Source of the DNA: an uncultured Clostridium sp. | Lineage (GTDB): Bacteria; Bacillota; Clostridia; Lachnospirales; Lachnospiraceae | Assembly: GCA_900541315.1 (NCBI GenBank) | Contig: UQJF01000017.1 | Span: 1-30,658 of the forward strand | DNA: 30,658 nt | Direction of reading: 5' to 3' | Shown: one piece after another, positions 21,925 through 30,317 of the stretch | How the letters are laid out: every line of letters begins with the position of its first letter | Numbering within the stretch: the stretch's first letter is position 1 | Notes under the pieces: model-generated | Seen by the model: only the letters and a program-made list of their open reading frames with translations | Told to the model about the DNA's origin: nothing | Database searches by the model: none | Program-made: the position numbers and the translations under genes

Positions 21925-24900
21925 ATGGCAGCAGACAGCGTAGGCCAGATCGGGCTTGATCTGGTAGTAAATAAGAATGAGTTTGACAGTCAGATGCTGG
22001 GGATACAGAATCTGGCAAAAAAAGCTGGCAAAGCACTTGCAGCTGCTTTTGCAGTCAAAAAAGTATTTGACTTTGGAAAGTCCTGTATAGAATTAGGCTC
22101 TGATCTGGCAGAAGTCCAGAACGTAGTTGATGTTACATTTTCCCAGATGAGCAAACAGGTAGATAAGTTTGCCCAGAATGCAGCCACTCAGTTTGGATTG
22201 TCTGAGACCATGGCAAAGCGGTTTACCGGTACTTTTGGAGCTATGGCAAAGGCATTTGGCTTCAGTGAGAAAGCTGCATATGACATGTCCGCAACTCTTA
22301 CTGGTCTTGCCGGAGATGTGGCATCTTTCTACAACATCAGTCAGGATGAGGCATATACGAAGTTAAAGTCTGTATTCACTGGTGAAACAGAAAGCCTGAA
22401 AGACCTGGGCATTGTTATGACCCAGACGGCTCTTGACAGCTATGCTATGGCAAATGGCTTCGGAAAGACTACAGCAAAGATGTCGGAAATGGAAAAGGTT
22501 GCCCTGCGGTATAAGTTTGTACAGGATCAGCTGACAACGGCAGCAGGTGACTTCTCCAGGACATCCACTGGCTGGGCGAACCAGGTCCGTATCTTACAGC
22601 TGCAGTTTGACAGCTTAAAGGCAACCATAGGACAGGGGCTTATAGCTGCATTATCCCCGGTCATCCAGGTGATCAACGCAGTCATTGGTAAAATACTCAG
22701 CCTGGCGAATGCATTTAAAGCCTTTTTTGCCTTGATGTCTGGTGGTAAAGATTCAGGAGCATCCGCAACTGCAGCTGGTATGGAAGCTGTAGCTGTCGCA
22801 GCAGATAAAGCTGGAACGGCTGCTTCCGGTGCTGGGAATGCTGCAAAGAAAGCTGCTAAGGATATCAAAACGGCTACCACTGGTATTGATGAGCTTAATA
22901 TCTTAAACCCGGATAGTGGTTCAGATAGCGGAAGCGGATCTGGCGGTAGTGGAGCAGGCGGCTACAATGCAGATGACTTTGATATGGGAACACTTCCGGA
23001 ACAGGAAGATATAGTCAGTGGTAAGCTGCGGAAGATAGCTGACCTGCTGAACCAGTTAAAAGATTCTTTTACAAGTGGTTTTTGGGATGCTTTTGGCGAC
23101 ACATCTGTATTTGATTCGATCCAAAGCAGCATCCAGTCCATAAAAGATAGCCTTGGGAATATTTTTACTGATTCTGATGTGCAGACAGCGGCTTTAGGTT
23201 TTGCCAATACACTGGCCCAGTCATTAGGACAGGTTACAGGTTCCATTGCAAGCATCGGTGCGAGTATTGCAGATAATCTTCTGGGAGGCATCAGCAGGTA
23301 CCTGGAACAGCGCAAAGAACGTATCAAGGATTATATAGTCCAGATGTTCAATATCGGTTCCAGGATAGCAGAAATAACCGGCAACTTTAGCTCAGCATTG
23401 GCAATTATTTTTTCTTCACTGAGAAGTGACGGTGCTGTTCAGTTTACATCGGATATTATTGGTATTTTTTCCGAAGCTTTTATGGGCATAACGGAACTGG
23501 CTGGAAACATTGCAGCTGATATTCTGGACGTACTCACAGTACCATTCATTGAAAATGCTGATTATATACGTGATACAGTAGAAGATACCTTTTCTGCAAT
23601 AGAGCCAATCTATGGAGCTATCAGATCCCTGGTTGAAACAACTTTTACCAAAATTGGAGAGGTCTATGATGAGCATGTTGCACCAATGTTAATGGCTTTC
23701 AAGCAGGGTTTTACTGAAATCGGAACACTTCTACTGGATGTTTATAATACCTATTTTCTTCCGGTATTACAGAACCTGTCCACGCAATTTTCAACTTTTA
23801 CAGAGCAGTATTTAGCACCATTGATCGCAACATTTCTGGAATTTGGTGGAAAAGTAGCAGATGCGATCACCGTACTCTGGAATAATGTACTGCTTCCGTT
23901 TATAGAGTGGTTCATACAAACAGCGGCTCCTGTAATTGCAAATTTTGTACAGACAGCTATTAATTCCTTTTTTAGCTTTGCAAGTCATATTGCTGAAATC
24001 TTGCAGGATGTGTTGACGGCATTAGGTGGTCTCATTGATTTTATAGTAGGTGTATTTACTGGAGATTGGGAAAGAGCCTGGGATGGAATAAAAACGTATT
24101 ACAGTGGCATTTGGAACGCCATGAAGGATATCGTAAAAACTTTAATGGACCTGATCCATGCTACTATTACGGGAACTTTACAGAATATCAAGACTTCTTG
24201 GGAACTTCGCTGGAATGCGATCAAGGCATTTGCTTCTATGTTGTGGAATGCAATCAAAGCTCTTGCGACATCTATTTTCGAAGCGATCAGAGACAAGCTT
24301 TCAGAGATCTGGGACAGTGTAAAAAGGACCATTGAAGAAAAATGGAACGCTATCAAGGATTGGTTTGAAGATATCTGGAAAAAGATCAAAGAAGTGTTTA
24401 AACCGGATGCAATGATCGAGGTCGGAAAGAGCATCATGAACAAACTCTGGGACGGCTTAAAATCCGTCTGGGGTTCCATTGCCGGATGGCTGCAGGACTG
24501 TGCTGATTTTGTCGGTGGTGTTTGGGATGGCATTGTGGAAGGCGCGAAGAGTATTTTCAAGAGTGCTAAAGAAGACGCTGAAGATGATGAGGCAGATGAC
24601 AGTGATGATTGGGATTACGGAACCAATTCGCCAGTATCCGGCCATGCTTCCGGTGGATTCCCTAAATCTGGTCAGATGTTCGTAGCCCGTGAAGACGGTA
24701 TCCCGGAGATGGTTGGAAGCTGGGGCGGCCGTGCTGCAGTTGCCAATAACCAGCAGATCACCCAGGGCATTACCCAGGCAGTCCAGAACGGCATGCGTTC
24801 CTGCATGGTTCCGCTTGTATCCATGATGTCAAGTGTAGCAGGTAATGCAGCACCGCCGCTGGCAGTAACAGGCCGTGCAGCTGTTTATGAAAATGATGAT

Positions 24901-25116
24901 GACAGGCTTATGAACCTGGTAAGCCGTGCTGTGGCATTATCACAGAATGGTACCGGTATGGATGATTCACGTATCGCGCGCATCCAGGAACTCTTAGAGC
25001 GCATTGTGGACCTAATCGAAGCCATGGACCTGACAGTGAGCATTGATATCCGTGATGTAAAGAAGAAACTGACGGATCTGGAAAAGAGAAGCGGTTACAC
25101 GTTAAGAACAACGTAA
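21925..25116 (+). CDS. Tape measure protein
   Basis: This is the longest gene (1063 residues), placed after the tail chaperones. It begins with a helical region (MAADSVGQIGLDLVVNKNEF, LAKKAGKALAAAFAVKKVFD), has a Gly/Ser linker at about residues 330-345, and several hydrophobic stretches at about 420-520 and 640-720. Trp-rich repeats follow in the C-terminal half (units such as WNAIKAF, WNAIKAL, WNAIKDW). The acidic DAEDDEADDSDDWDYG precedes a C-terminal domain with GMDDSRIARIQELLER. The length fixes the tail length: about 1.5 angstroms per residue predicts a tail near 160 nm. The start was set at 21925, 6 bases after AGGTGA, instead of an in-frame GTG at 21916. Confidence 0.92.
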   Translation: MAADSVGQIGLDLVVNKNEFDSQMLGIQNLAKKAGKALAAAFAVKKVFDFGKSCIELGSDLAEVQNVVDVTFSQMSKQVDKFAQNAATQFGLSETMAKRFTGTFGAMAKAFGFSEKAAYDMSATLTGLAGDVASFYNISQDEAYTKLKSVFTGETESLKDLGIVMTQTALDSYAMANGFGKTTAKMSEMEKVALRYKFVQDQLTTAAGDFSRTSTGWANQVRILQLQFDSLKATIGQGLIAALSPVIQVINAVIGKILSLANAFKAFFALMSGGKDSGASATAAGMEAVAVAADKAGTAASGAGNAAKKAAKDIKTATTGIDELNILNPDSGSDSGSGSGGSGAGGYNADDFDMGTLPEQEDIVSGKLRKIADLLNQLKDSFTSGFWDAFGDTSVFDSIQSSIQSIKDSLGNIFTDSDVQTAALGFANTLAQSLGQVTGSIASIGASIADNLLGGISRYLEQRKERIKDYIVQMFNIGSRIAEITGNFSSALAIIFSSLRSDGAVQFTSDIIGIFSEAFMGITELAGNIAADILDVLTVPFIENADYIRDTVEDTFSAIEPIYGAIRSLVETTFTKIGEVYDEHVAPMLMAFKQGFTEIGTLLLDVYNTYFLPVLQNLSTQFSTFTEQYLAPLIATFLEFGGKVADAITVLWNNVLLPFIEWFIQTAAPVIANFVQTAINSFFSFASHIAEILQDVLTALGGLIDFIVGVFTGDWERAWDGIKTYYSGIWNAMKDIVKTLMDLIHATITGTLQNIKTSWELRWNAIKAFASMLWNAIKALATSIFEAIRDKLSEIWDSVKRTIEEKWNAIKDWFEDIWKKIKEVFKPDAMIEVGKSIMNKLWDGLKSVWGSIAGWLQDCADFVGGVWDGIVEGAKSIFKSAKEDAEDDEADDSDDWDYGTNSPVSGHASGGFPKSGQMFVAREDGIPEMVGSWGGRAAVANNQQITQGITQAVQNGMRSCMVPLVSMMSSVAGNAAPPLAVTGRAAVYENDDDRLMNLVSRAVALSQNGTGMDDSRIARIQELLERIVDLIEAMDLTVSIDIRDVKKKLTDLEKRSGYTLRTT

Positions 25117-25130
25117 GGAGGCGGCAACAA

Positions 25131-25508
25131 ATGGCAGTAATAACGATCAATGGCCGGGAGTTCCCGGCTCCTGATGTAGGTGGTAATCTTGTGGTCGCAA
25201 CCAATGTCAGCTCCGGAAAAAACGCAAATGGCGAATTTGTTGGACAGAAGGTTGGCAGGGATCAGTATAAATTCGATGCATTGCAGTGGAAATTCCTGGA
25301 TGCAGCTACCTGGTCAGCTATGTTGCAGGAATTTGACAAATTTGTAGTGACCGCCCGGATCCCGGATATGGTAAACAATCGTTTCCAGACGATCCGCATG
25401 TATCCGGGAAACCGTACAGCCACGCCGGTGGAATTTAATGGATCAGGGCTTCCTACAAAGTACCGGGACTGTAAGGTCAACATCATAGACTGCGGGGTGA
25501 TAGAATAA
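25131..25508 (+). CDS. Tail protein, DUF6711-like
   Basis: The 125-residue protein follows the tape measure, where the distal tail gene is normally found. It reads MAVITINGREFPAPDVGGNL, then QKVGRDQYKFDALQWKFLDA, and ends in beta strands (KVNIIDCGVIE). It is small for a full Dit protein and resembles the short DUF6711-type tail proteins of Clostridia phages. GGAGG precedes the ATG, and the stop shares a base with the next ATG. Confidence 0.65.
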   Translation: MAVITINGREFPAPDVGGNLVVATNVSSGKNANGEFVGQKVGRDQYKFDALQWKFLDAATWSAMLQEFDKFVVTARIPDMVNNRFQTIRMYPGNRTATPVEFNGSGLPTKYRDCKVNIIDCGVIE

Positions 25509-27739
25509 TGCAAGCTGTAAGCAATGCATATAAACAGGAAATGAAAAAGCAGTATCGTGATCATTCCTATATGCGCGTCAGTATTGGTCTGATCAATCAG
25601 GAGGCCCAGGCATCTGCTTATATACCTGACCAGGAGAAATATGCTTATTATAGCAATCTGACCTGGCCACTCAACAACTATGAGGTTTCGGAACTGTATG
25701 AAACCTGTGACCAGGATTACAGTACCGTAGATGGGAGTATGTATTTTTTGCCAAGGGAACGTCAGGATGCAGTCCTTAACCAGGGAATCGTTACAGATGA
25801 TCTTTTAGGTGAGGTTGAGATCCGTTTTCCGGTACAGCACGATATAAAAGGTCTCACAGTAGAATTTGGCAAAGCGTATCCTGTGGATTTTTCCATTGTA
25901 TCAGATGAACATACGGTTGAAATCACAGGGAATGATACAGGGCATTTTGTGACGGAAGAGATCTTTCCTGGTGCAACATTTCTCCGGTTTGTGCCAAAGG
26001 ATATGGTCAATGGGCAAAGCCGGCTGCGGATCCACCGTATCACGATGGGGATCGGTATCTACTTTGATAACCAGAAGATATTGTCAGCCACAAAGAAAGA
26101 GCGGATCAGTCCTGTTATGGAAGATCTACCCTCCATTGATCTGAACATAACCATTGATAATAAAAACCGTGCATATGACATTGAAAATGAAGAGAGTACG
26201 GTAAATTTCCTGGAAAATGGCCAGGAGATCAATGTAATTTACGGTCAGGAGATGGATGATGGAAATGTGGAGTGGATGCCCGGTACCACGGTATATCTGC
26301 GGGAATGGTCTGCAGATGATGAAGAAATGAGTTTTACTGCTACGGATCGTTTTGATGGCATGGATGGAACTTACCGCCGCGGAAAATATTATCCTGATGG
26401 AATAAGCTTGTATGATCTTGCAGTTGATGTCTTTGGCGATGCCGGAATAGACAGCCGTACCTATTGGCTTGATAATTATCTAAAAGATGTTATGGTTTAT
26501 AATCCAATGCCAGTAGTATCCCATAAAGAAGCACTGCAGCTGATCGCCAATGCCGGACGCTGTATCCTTTACCAGGATCGGAACGGAAATATATTTATGA
26601 AGTCCAGTTTTATACCGGACATGCAGGCAAGTTCAGCAAATGAAACTTACTTTTCTAATACGGCTTCAGTACTGGATGCAACAGAAAAAAGCACTTATGC
26701 CACACCGGAAAAGGATCACACAGAAGCATCAGCTGTACAGTTCTTTTTGCCATATCAGGATAAAAACTATCTGGATGTGGGATATGTATCGGAAGCAGTA
26801 GCTGATGAAGATGGGACATTTACAGAAGATCCATTGGTGACTATCGTTCTGGAAGCGCGGTACAAGTGCTTTGGCCTTACATTGGAATTTGGAGGCAATC
26901 ATCCGTCTGGTATGGTATTCCGTTCCTATTTGGGAGAGGAACTGGTGGAAGAGTATAAAATATCTTCTCTTTCTGAAGTTACTGTGGTCAATCATGAATT
27001 CCCGGAATTTGATAAGCTGCAGCTTGAATTTTTAAAGGGAGTACCGTTTAACAGGGTAAACCTGAAACAGATCACATTTGGGGACAGTACTGATTATGAA
27101 CTGTCTTACGGCAAGGAGCTTACTAAGACGCCAAAGGGTACACAGTTATCAAGAGTCAGAGAGTTGCAGATGACCAGGACAATTTATGCATCAGGGACTG
27201 AAAAGAGACAATTAGTCAGGGAGGCTGTCCCGGCAGACGAAACCAGGCATACGTTTTATCTTAATGCAGCGGCTTATGATTATGAAATAGATGCAGCTGG
27301 TGGCACAAATGTCCAGATCATTGATAGCAGCGCATATTACGTTACGGTAGAGGTTGACGATGGAGCAGATACGGAAGTGACCATAAATGGATATGAATAC
27401 AATGTAACACAGGCGCTTGTGACCAGACAGTTAAATCCCACAGGAACTGTTGAAACGTGGGAAAATCCGCTTGTATCTACGTCAAAGCATGCAGCAGATC
27501 TTGCTGAATGGATCGGAGATTATCTGCGTTCTGACCGGGAATATGATCTGGAATATCGTGGAGAACCGCGTATTGATGCAAATGATATTGCATTCCTGGA
27601 AAATAAATACGTTCCGGATCTGCTGTTGCGGATATATGAACATACATTGAAGTTTAATGGGGCATTGTCCGGCACCATAAAGGCAAGGAGGGATATGAGC
27701 AATGTGGCAACAGCCAAAAACAGACTGGCAGGCCAGTGA
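25508..27739 (+). CDS. Tail tip / baseplate hub protein (large tail protein)
   Basis: The 743-residue protein is beta-rich throughout and comes after the distal tail gene. An N-terminal part contains two galactose-binding/jelly-roll-like stretches (VEIRFPVQHDIKGLTVEFGK and LEARYKCFGLTLEFGGNHPS), which look like an internal repeat. A central hub-like region includes ISPVMEDLPSIDLNITIDNK and WMPGTTVYLREW. The C-terminal part (LAEWIGDYLRSDREYDLEYR, then LRIYEHTLKFNGALSGTIKA) resembles the end of hub proteins that clamp the tail tube. No peptidase motif was seen. It probably connects the tail to the fibre gene products that follow. Confidence 0.72.
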   Translation: MQAVSNAYKQEMKKQYRDHSYMRVSIGLINQEAQASAYIPDQEKYAYYSNLTWPLNNYEVSELYETCDQDYSTVDGSMYFLPRERQDAVLNQGIVTDDLLGEVEIRFPVQHDIKGLTVEFGKAYPVDFSIVSDEHTVEITGNDTGHFVTEEIFPGATFLRFVPKDMVNGQSRLRIHRITMGIGIYFDNQKILSATKKERISPVMEDLPSIDLNITIDNKNRAYDIENEESTVNFLENGQEINVIYGQEMDDGNVEWMPGTTVYLREWSADDEEMSFTATDRFDGMDGTYRRGKYYPDGISLYDLAVDVFGDAGIDSRTYWLDNYLKDVMVYNPMPVVSHKEALQLIANAGRCILYQDRNGNIFMKSSFIPDMQASSANETYFSNTASVLDATEKSTYATPEKDHTEASAVQFFLPYQDKNYLDVGYVSEAVADEDGTFTEDPLVTIVLEARYKCFGLTLEFGGNHPSGMVFRSYLGEELVEEYKISSLSEVTVVNHEFPEFDKLQLEFLKGVPFNRVNLKQITFGDSTDYELSYGKELTKTPKGTQLSRVRELQMTRTIYASGTEKRQLVREAVPADETRHTFYLNAAAYDYEIDAAGGTNVQIIDSSAYYVTVEVDDGADTEVTINGYEYNVTQALVTRQLNPTGTVETWENPLVSTSKHAADLAEWIGDYLRSDREYDLEYRGEPRIDANDIAFLENKYVPDLLLRIYEHTLKFNGALSGTIKARRDMSNVATAKNRLAGQ

Positions 27740-28103
27740 TTATTTTAATATCAAGGATTATAACCGCATAAAAGGAAATCTGAATGAGATCCGGCGGCAG
27801 GCGCTTATCCTGTGGCCGGATTTTACGTTTGAAGATATGGGCGGGGATAAAGCCTATACGGATTATGGCTTTTATGCAGATGAGATCAACCGGTTTGAAG
27901 CCAATGTGGAACATATCTGTGTAGGTGTGTTCCCTTTTAAGGTAGGTGAACGGAAGACGTTTTACGAGAACCAGCTTTTTATTGACTGGAAGGAACTGAA
28001 CCGTATCGAAGAGGCCTGCAGACTGATGTACAGTAATATCCAGAGCCGGATCACAGGGAGGCGTAAGCTTGCATTTACCCTAAACGGAGGAGAGATATGT
28101 TAA
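27702..28103 (+). CDS. Small tail/baseplate-associated protein (133 aa)
   Basis: The start overlaps the hub gene by 38 bases, with AAGGAGG upstream of the ATG. The protein is mostly helical with many aromatics (MWQQPKTDWQASDYFNIKDY, DEINRFEANVEHICVGVFPF, WKELNRIEEACRLMYSNIQS). No known family was recognised; small proteins in this place are often baseplate or fibre-attachment proteins. Its stop overlaps the next start. Confidence 0.62.
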   Translation: MWQQPKTDWQASDYFNIKDYNRIKGNLNEIRRQALILWPDFTFEDMGGDKAYTDYGFYADEINRFEANVEHICVGVFPFKVGERKTFYENQLFIDWKELNRIEEACRLMYSNIQSRITGRRKLAFTLNGGEIC

Positions 28104-28546
28104 AAACGGATTATAAAGATGCCATGTATGATGGCGCACGGAAATATAAGATCACATCGAATGCCGATGGGACTTCCGGTATTACAGATGAAACAGTCTA
28201 TACGCAGGAAGGGGATCCCTTTGGAGCAAACGATATCAATTCCACAAACAAAGCTATCAACCGTATAAATGGTGAACCTGCTAATGTCACTCTTACAGCA
28301 AGCGGCTGGACGGGAGATACAGCTCCGTATAGCCAGACAGTTGAGGTAGAAGGTGTTACAGCAGAAGATAATCCCATCTTTGTAAGTCTGCTGGAAGATG
28401 GGGCTCCTGCAGAAACCCAGAAAGCATATATGAAAGCTTTTGGTATCATCGCTTCTGGTACGGGGACAACGGCAGAAGGCAGCGTGACTTTTAAGGTTTA
28501 CAAAAAGCCGGAAACTGACATTATAATCGGGCTAAAAGGAGTGTAG
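28097..28546 (+). CDS. Tail fibre-associated protein (149 aa)
   Basis: The product has a helix/strand N-terminus (MLKTDYKDAMYDGARKYKIT, then GDPFGANDINSTNKAINRIN) and a beta-rich C-terminal domain (VTLTASGWTGDTAPYSQTVE...GTTAEGSVTFKVYKKPE) of a type common in phage tail-fibre or tip proteins. It lies just before the variable fibre gene and may form its base. GGAGG lies before the ATG. Confidence 0.68.
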   Translation: MLKTDYKDAMYDGARKYKITSNADGTSGITDETVYTQEGDPFGANDINSTNKAINRINGEPANVTLTASGWTGDTAPYSQTVEVEGVTAEDNPIFVSLLEDGAPAETQKAYMKAFGIIASGTGTTAEGSVTFKVYKKPETDIIIGLKGV

Positions 28547-28548
28547 CA

Positions 28549-29199
28549 ATGGGAAGAATATTAATGACCGGCGGAGGTGGAGGTGCCGATTTAGATGTGA
28601 TTACAGCTGAAGCAGATGATATCTTATCTGGAAAAGTGATCGTAGATAAGGATGGCAATCCTTTAACTGGTACACTAACCCTCAGTGGTGATGCCGGAGC
28701 CGGTGATGTGTTATCAGGCAAAACTTTCTATACCACCAATCCCAAAAGCAAGCAGACCGGCACCATGGGTACGATGGGCGGTGGAACTTATACGCCTAAG
28801 GCAGTTCAGCAGACAGTATCATGTAGTGGTAAGAGAATGACCGGTAATATTGTTATCAAAGGTGATGGGAATCTAACTGGCAATAATATACTTTATGGGA
28901 AGTCCATTTTTGGTGTTTCAGGTAATGTGAGAAAATTTGTATCTCGTATTGGGCAAGTAACTTCTGGCAGTGACTATTATGTAACATTATCTCTTGGTTT
29001 TTATATTCAAAGTTGGATGTTTATGGCAGAATATGGCCCACATGACTTATCTACTTCTTGTCCTTGGGATCCGGCTAATCTAAGTGTAATATTGCCCAAT
29101 TATACATTGGCTTCTCCGATTCGAAGCGGAACAACTTTTAAAGTAAAAGTTACAACCCGAAATAAGAATTACAATTACCTCGTTACAGGATACTATTAA
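28549..29199 (+). CDS. Tail fibre protein with invertible C-terminal end (expressed form)
   Basis: The 216-residue protein has an N-terminal shaft with repeated units built on (D/N)-x-L-x-G-K: DDILSGKVIV...GTLT, GDVLSGKTFY...GTMG, then NNILYGKSIF. It is followed by a C-terminal region (about 90 residues from the GNV at codons 125-127) that is rich in aromatics and beta strands and ends GYY. The third unit (28883-28929) is also the arm of a 47-bp inverted repeat. The partner arm lies at 29523-29569 on the other strand and leads in frame into a second, different C-terminal region. The C-terminal end is therefore probably the receptor-binding part, and it can be exchanged by inversion. The ribosome site is GGAGTG before the ATG. 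Confidence 0.82.
   Translation: MGRILMTGGGGGADLDVITAEADDILSGKVIVDKDGNPLTGTLTLSGDAGAGDVLSGKTFYTTNPKSKQTGTMGTMGGGTYTPKAVQQTVSCSGKRMTGNIVIKGDGNLTGNNILYGKSIFGVSGNVRKFVSRIGQVTSGSDYYVTLSLGFYIQSWMFMAEYGPHDLSTSCPWDPANLSVILPNYTLASPIRSGTTFKVKVTTRNKNYNYLVTGYY
28883..28929 (+). repeat. Inverted repeat, arm 1 (invertible tail fibre)
   Basis: This 47-bp arm contains a 22-bp perfect block and an 18-bp perfect block (GGTGTTTCAGGTAATGTG), separated by a short stretch with 3 mismatches to arm 2. It lies within the coding sequence for ILYGKSIFGVSGNV. Confidence 0.9.
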
Positions 29200-29569
29200 T
29201 AATAACCAAAAACTCTACATTTATAATTTCCCGAAGAACATAGGCACGGTATATAGATTGTCCCAGTGCGCCCCACCTTAGAGTTCCAGCTTACCGCGTG
29301 AAATCTAGCATTACTCCACACATGAAGTATACCATCGTCTCCAATGGCCGATGTTATATACCCGGCATATGGCTTATTGCAATTAATTGAGGTTGCGTAA
29401 AACCCACTAGGCAACGAAATAGCCACATAATTATCATATGTAAGAGAGTTAGAATCAAGATTATCAAAAGCTCTCGTTCCCGATGCAATTGTAACCGTTT
29501 TATCAATTACTGCATACTTGCGCACATTACCTGAAACACCGAATATCGACTTCCCATAAAGTATATTAT
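29196..29569 (-). pseudogene. Silent alternative C-terminal end of the tail fibre
   Basis: Read leftwards from the inverted-repeat arm, the frame gives DNILYGKSIFGVSGNVRK, nearly identical to the expressed fibre at the same point. It then diverges completely (YAVIDKTVTIASGTRAFDNL onward, about 108 residues) and ends GYY, as does the expressed form. It has no ribosome site or fibre N-terminus of its own, so it is a silent cassette, not a gene. It meets the expressed gene tail to tail; the two stops overlap by 4 bases. Inversion of 28883-29569 would fuse it in frame to the shaft and give a fibre of about 235 residues. Confidence 0.85.
29523..29569 (-). repeat. Inverted repeat, arm 2
   Basis: This is the reverse-complement copy of arm 1, with 44 of 47 bases identical, and codes for the same ILYGKSIFGVSGNV when read on the minus strand. 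Similarity drops at once outside it, so it is a recombination site rather than a decayed duplicate gene. Confidence 0.9.
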
Positions 29570-29660
29570 CAACAGGTAATGGGGAGGTGGTGCAGAAATT
29601 TGTAGAAAAAAATAAAAAGATATTAACAGTATATCATAAATAATCAGAAAGGAAAGGCGT

Positions 29661-30026
29661 ATGAAAGCATTAGTAATTTATGATGCAACCGGAAAAATAT
29701 GGTCAATTTTTTATGGAGAAGACCAGGTTCCACAGGGGCTTCTGGCATTATTTGTAGACATACCGGACGGAGGTCAGCTGGAACGTATTGATGTGACAAA
29801 TCCAGACGATCCGAAGCCGGTATTTTCTTACTTACCAGAGTCAGATATTGGAAAATTACAGAACCGGGTAACAGAACTGGAAAACCAGCTCACCGAAGCC
29901 CAGTTAGCTCTTACCGAGCAGTATGAAGCTAATCTGGCACTGGAAGATGAAGTCACTAACACCCAGTTAGCGTTGACTGAACTTTACGAAGCAAACCAGA
30001 CCACTACAACCACAAAGGAGGCTTAA
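29661..30026 (+). CDS. Tail-associated coiled-coil protein (121 aa)
   Basis: The N-terminal 70 residues form a small alpha/beta domain (ALVIYDATGKIWSIFYGEDQ, then LLALFVDIPDGGQLERIDVT). From about residue 73 a coiled coil follows (IGKLQNRVTELENQLTEAQL), with a repeated unit (QLALTEQYEANLALEDEVTN and QLALTELYEANQ). It resembles a small structural protein that follows fibre genes in Clostridia phages. GAAAGGAAAGG is the ribosome site. The first 60 bases before it (29570-29640) hold only a short AT-rich spacer after the inverted repeat. Confidence 0.7.
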   Translation: MKALVIYDATGKIWSIFYGEDQVPQGLLALFVDIPDGGQLERIDVTNPDDPKPVFSYLPESDIGKLQNRVTELENQLTEAQLALTEQYEANLALEDEVTNTQLALTELYEANQTTTTTKEA

Positions 30027-30028
30027 TC

Positions 30029-30142
30029 ATGGCAAGTTACATGGCAAAAGTATATGCAAATCTGATCCGTAATGGAAAGAAAAAAATCGAAGAGGTACCA
30101 GAGAAAATCAGAGCGGAAGTCGAGGAATTATTAAATGCTTAG
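30029..30142 (+). CDS. CD1375-like small protein (37 aa)
   Basis: The 37-residue product (MAKVYANLIRNGKKKIEEVP in its core, then EKIRAEVEELLNA) matches the CD1375-type family of tiny proteins found just before holin genes in clostridial phages. AAAGGAGG precedes the ATG. Function is unknown; the pattern is a short strand, a turn with GKK and a helix. The next ORF is a paralogue. Confidence 0.72.
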   Translation: MASYMAKVYANLIRNGKKKIEEVPEKIRAEVEELLNA

Positions 30143-30182
30143 ACTGCTGCTCTTTTTATTACTGAGGAAGGAGGTGGAGACT

Positions 30183-30314
30183 ATGGCAATCATTTATGCA
30201 ACCCTTATTGTTAAGGGAAAGAAAACCTACGCACAGGTACCAGAAAAGATCAAGCCACAGGTAAAGCAGGTCTTGATCGATCTGGAGTGCGAAGATCTGA
30301 TCACGGAGGAGTAA
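30183..30314 (+). CDS. CD1375-like small protein, second copy (43 aa)
   Basis: The sequence (MAIIYATLIVKGKKTYAQVP, then EKIKPQVKQVLIDLECEDL) shares the A-x-L-x-x-K/N-GKK...VPEKI core with the preceding protein. A GGAGG site 9 bases upstream fixes the start at 30183; the frame is open from an ATG at 30138, but that would add a hydrophobic stretch without a ribosome site. The two may be a small duplicate pair. Confidence 0.7.
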   Translation: MAIIYATLIVKGKKTYAQVPEKIKPQVKQVLIDLECEDLITEE

Positions 30315-30317
30315 GTC

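Larger units (their letters stand above)
28883..29569. other. Invertible DNA segment (phase-variable tail fibre switch)
   Basis: The 687-bp segment is flanked by the two arms and holds two convergent alternative 3' coding ends. The architecture matches the invertible fibre segments of phages Mu and P1. No invertase gene lies within the window; it should be downstream of the lysis genes or elsewhere in the phage. Confidence 0.85.

Noticed and set aside
29196..29525. Minus-strand 109-aa ORF as an independent antisense gene
   Set aside because: It has no ribosome site and its frame continues upstream through the inverted-repeat arm with the same residues as the fibre, so it is a silent alternative end.
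28549..29640. Diversity-generating retroelement as the source of fibre variation
   Set aside because: No reverse transcriptase or template/variable repeat pair is present; the two ends are different sequences joined by short inverted repeats, which indicates inversion.
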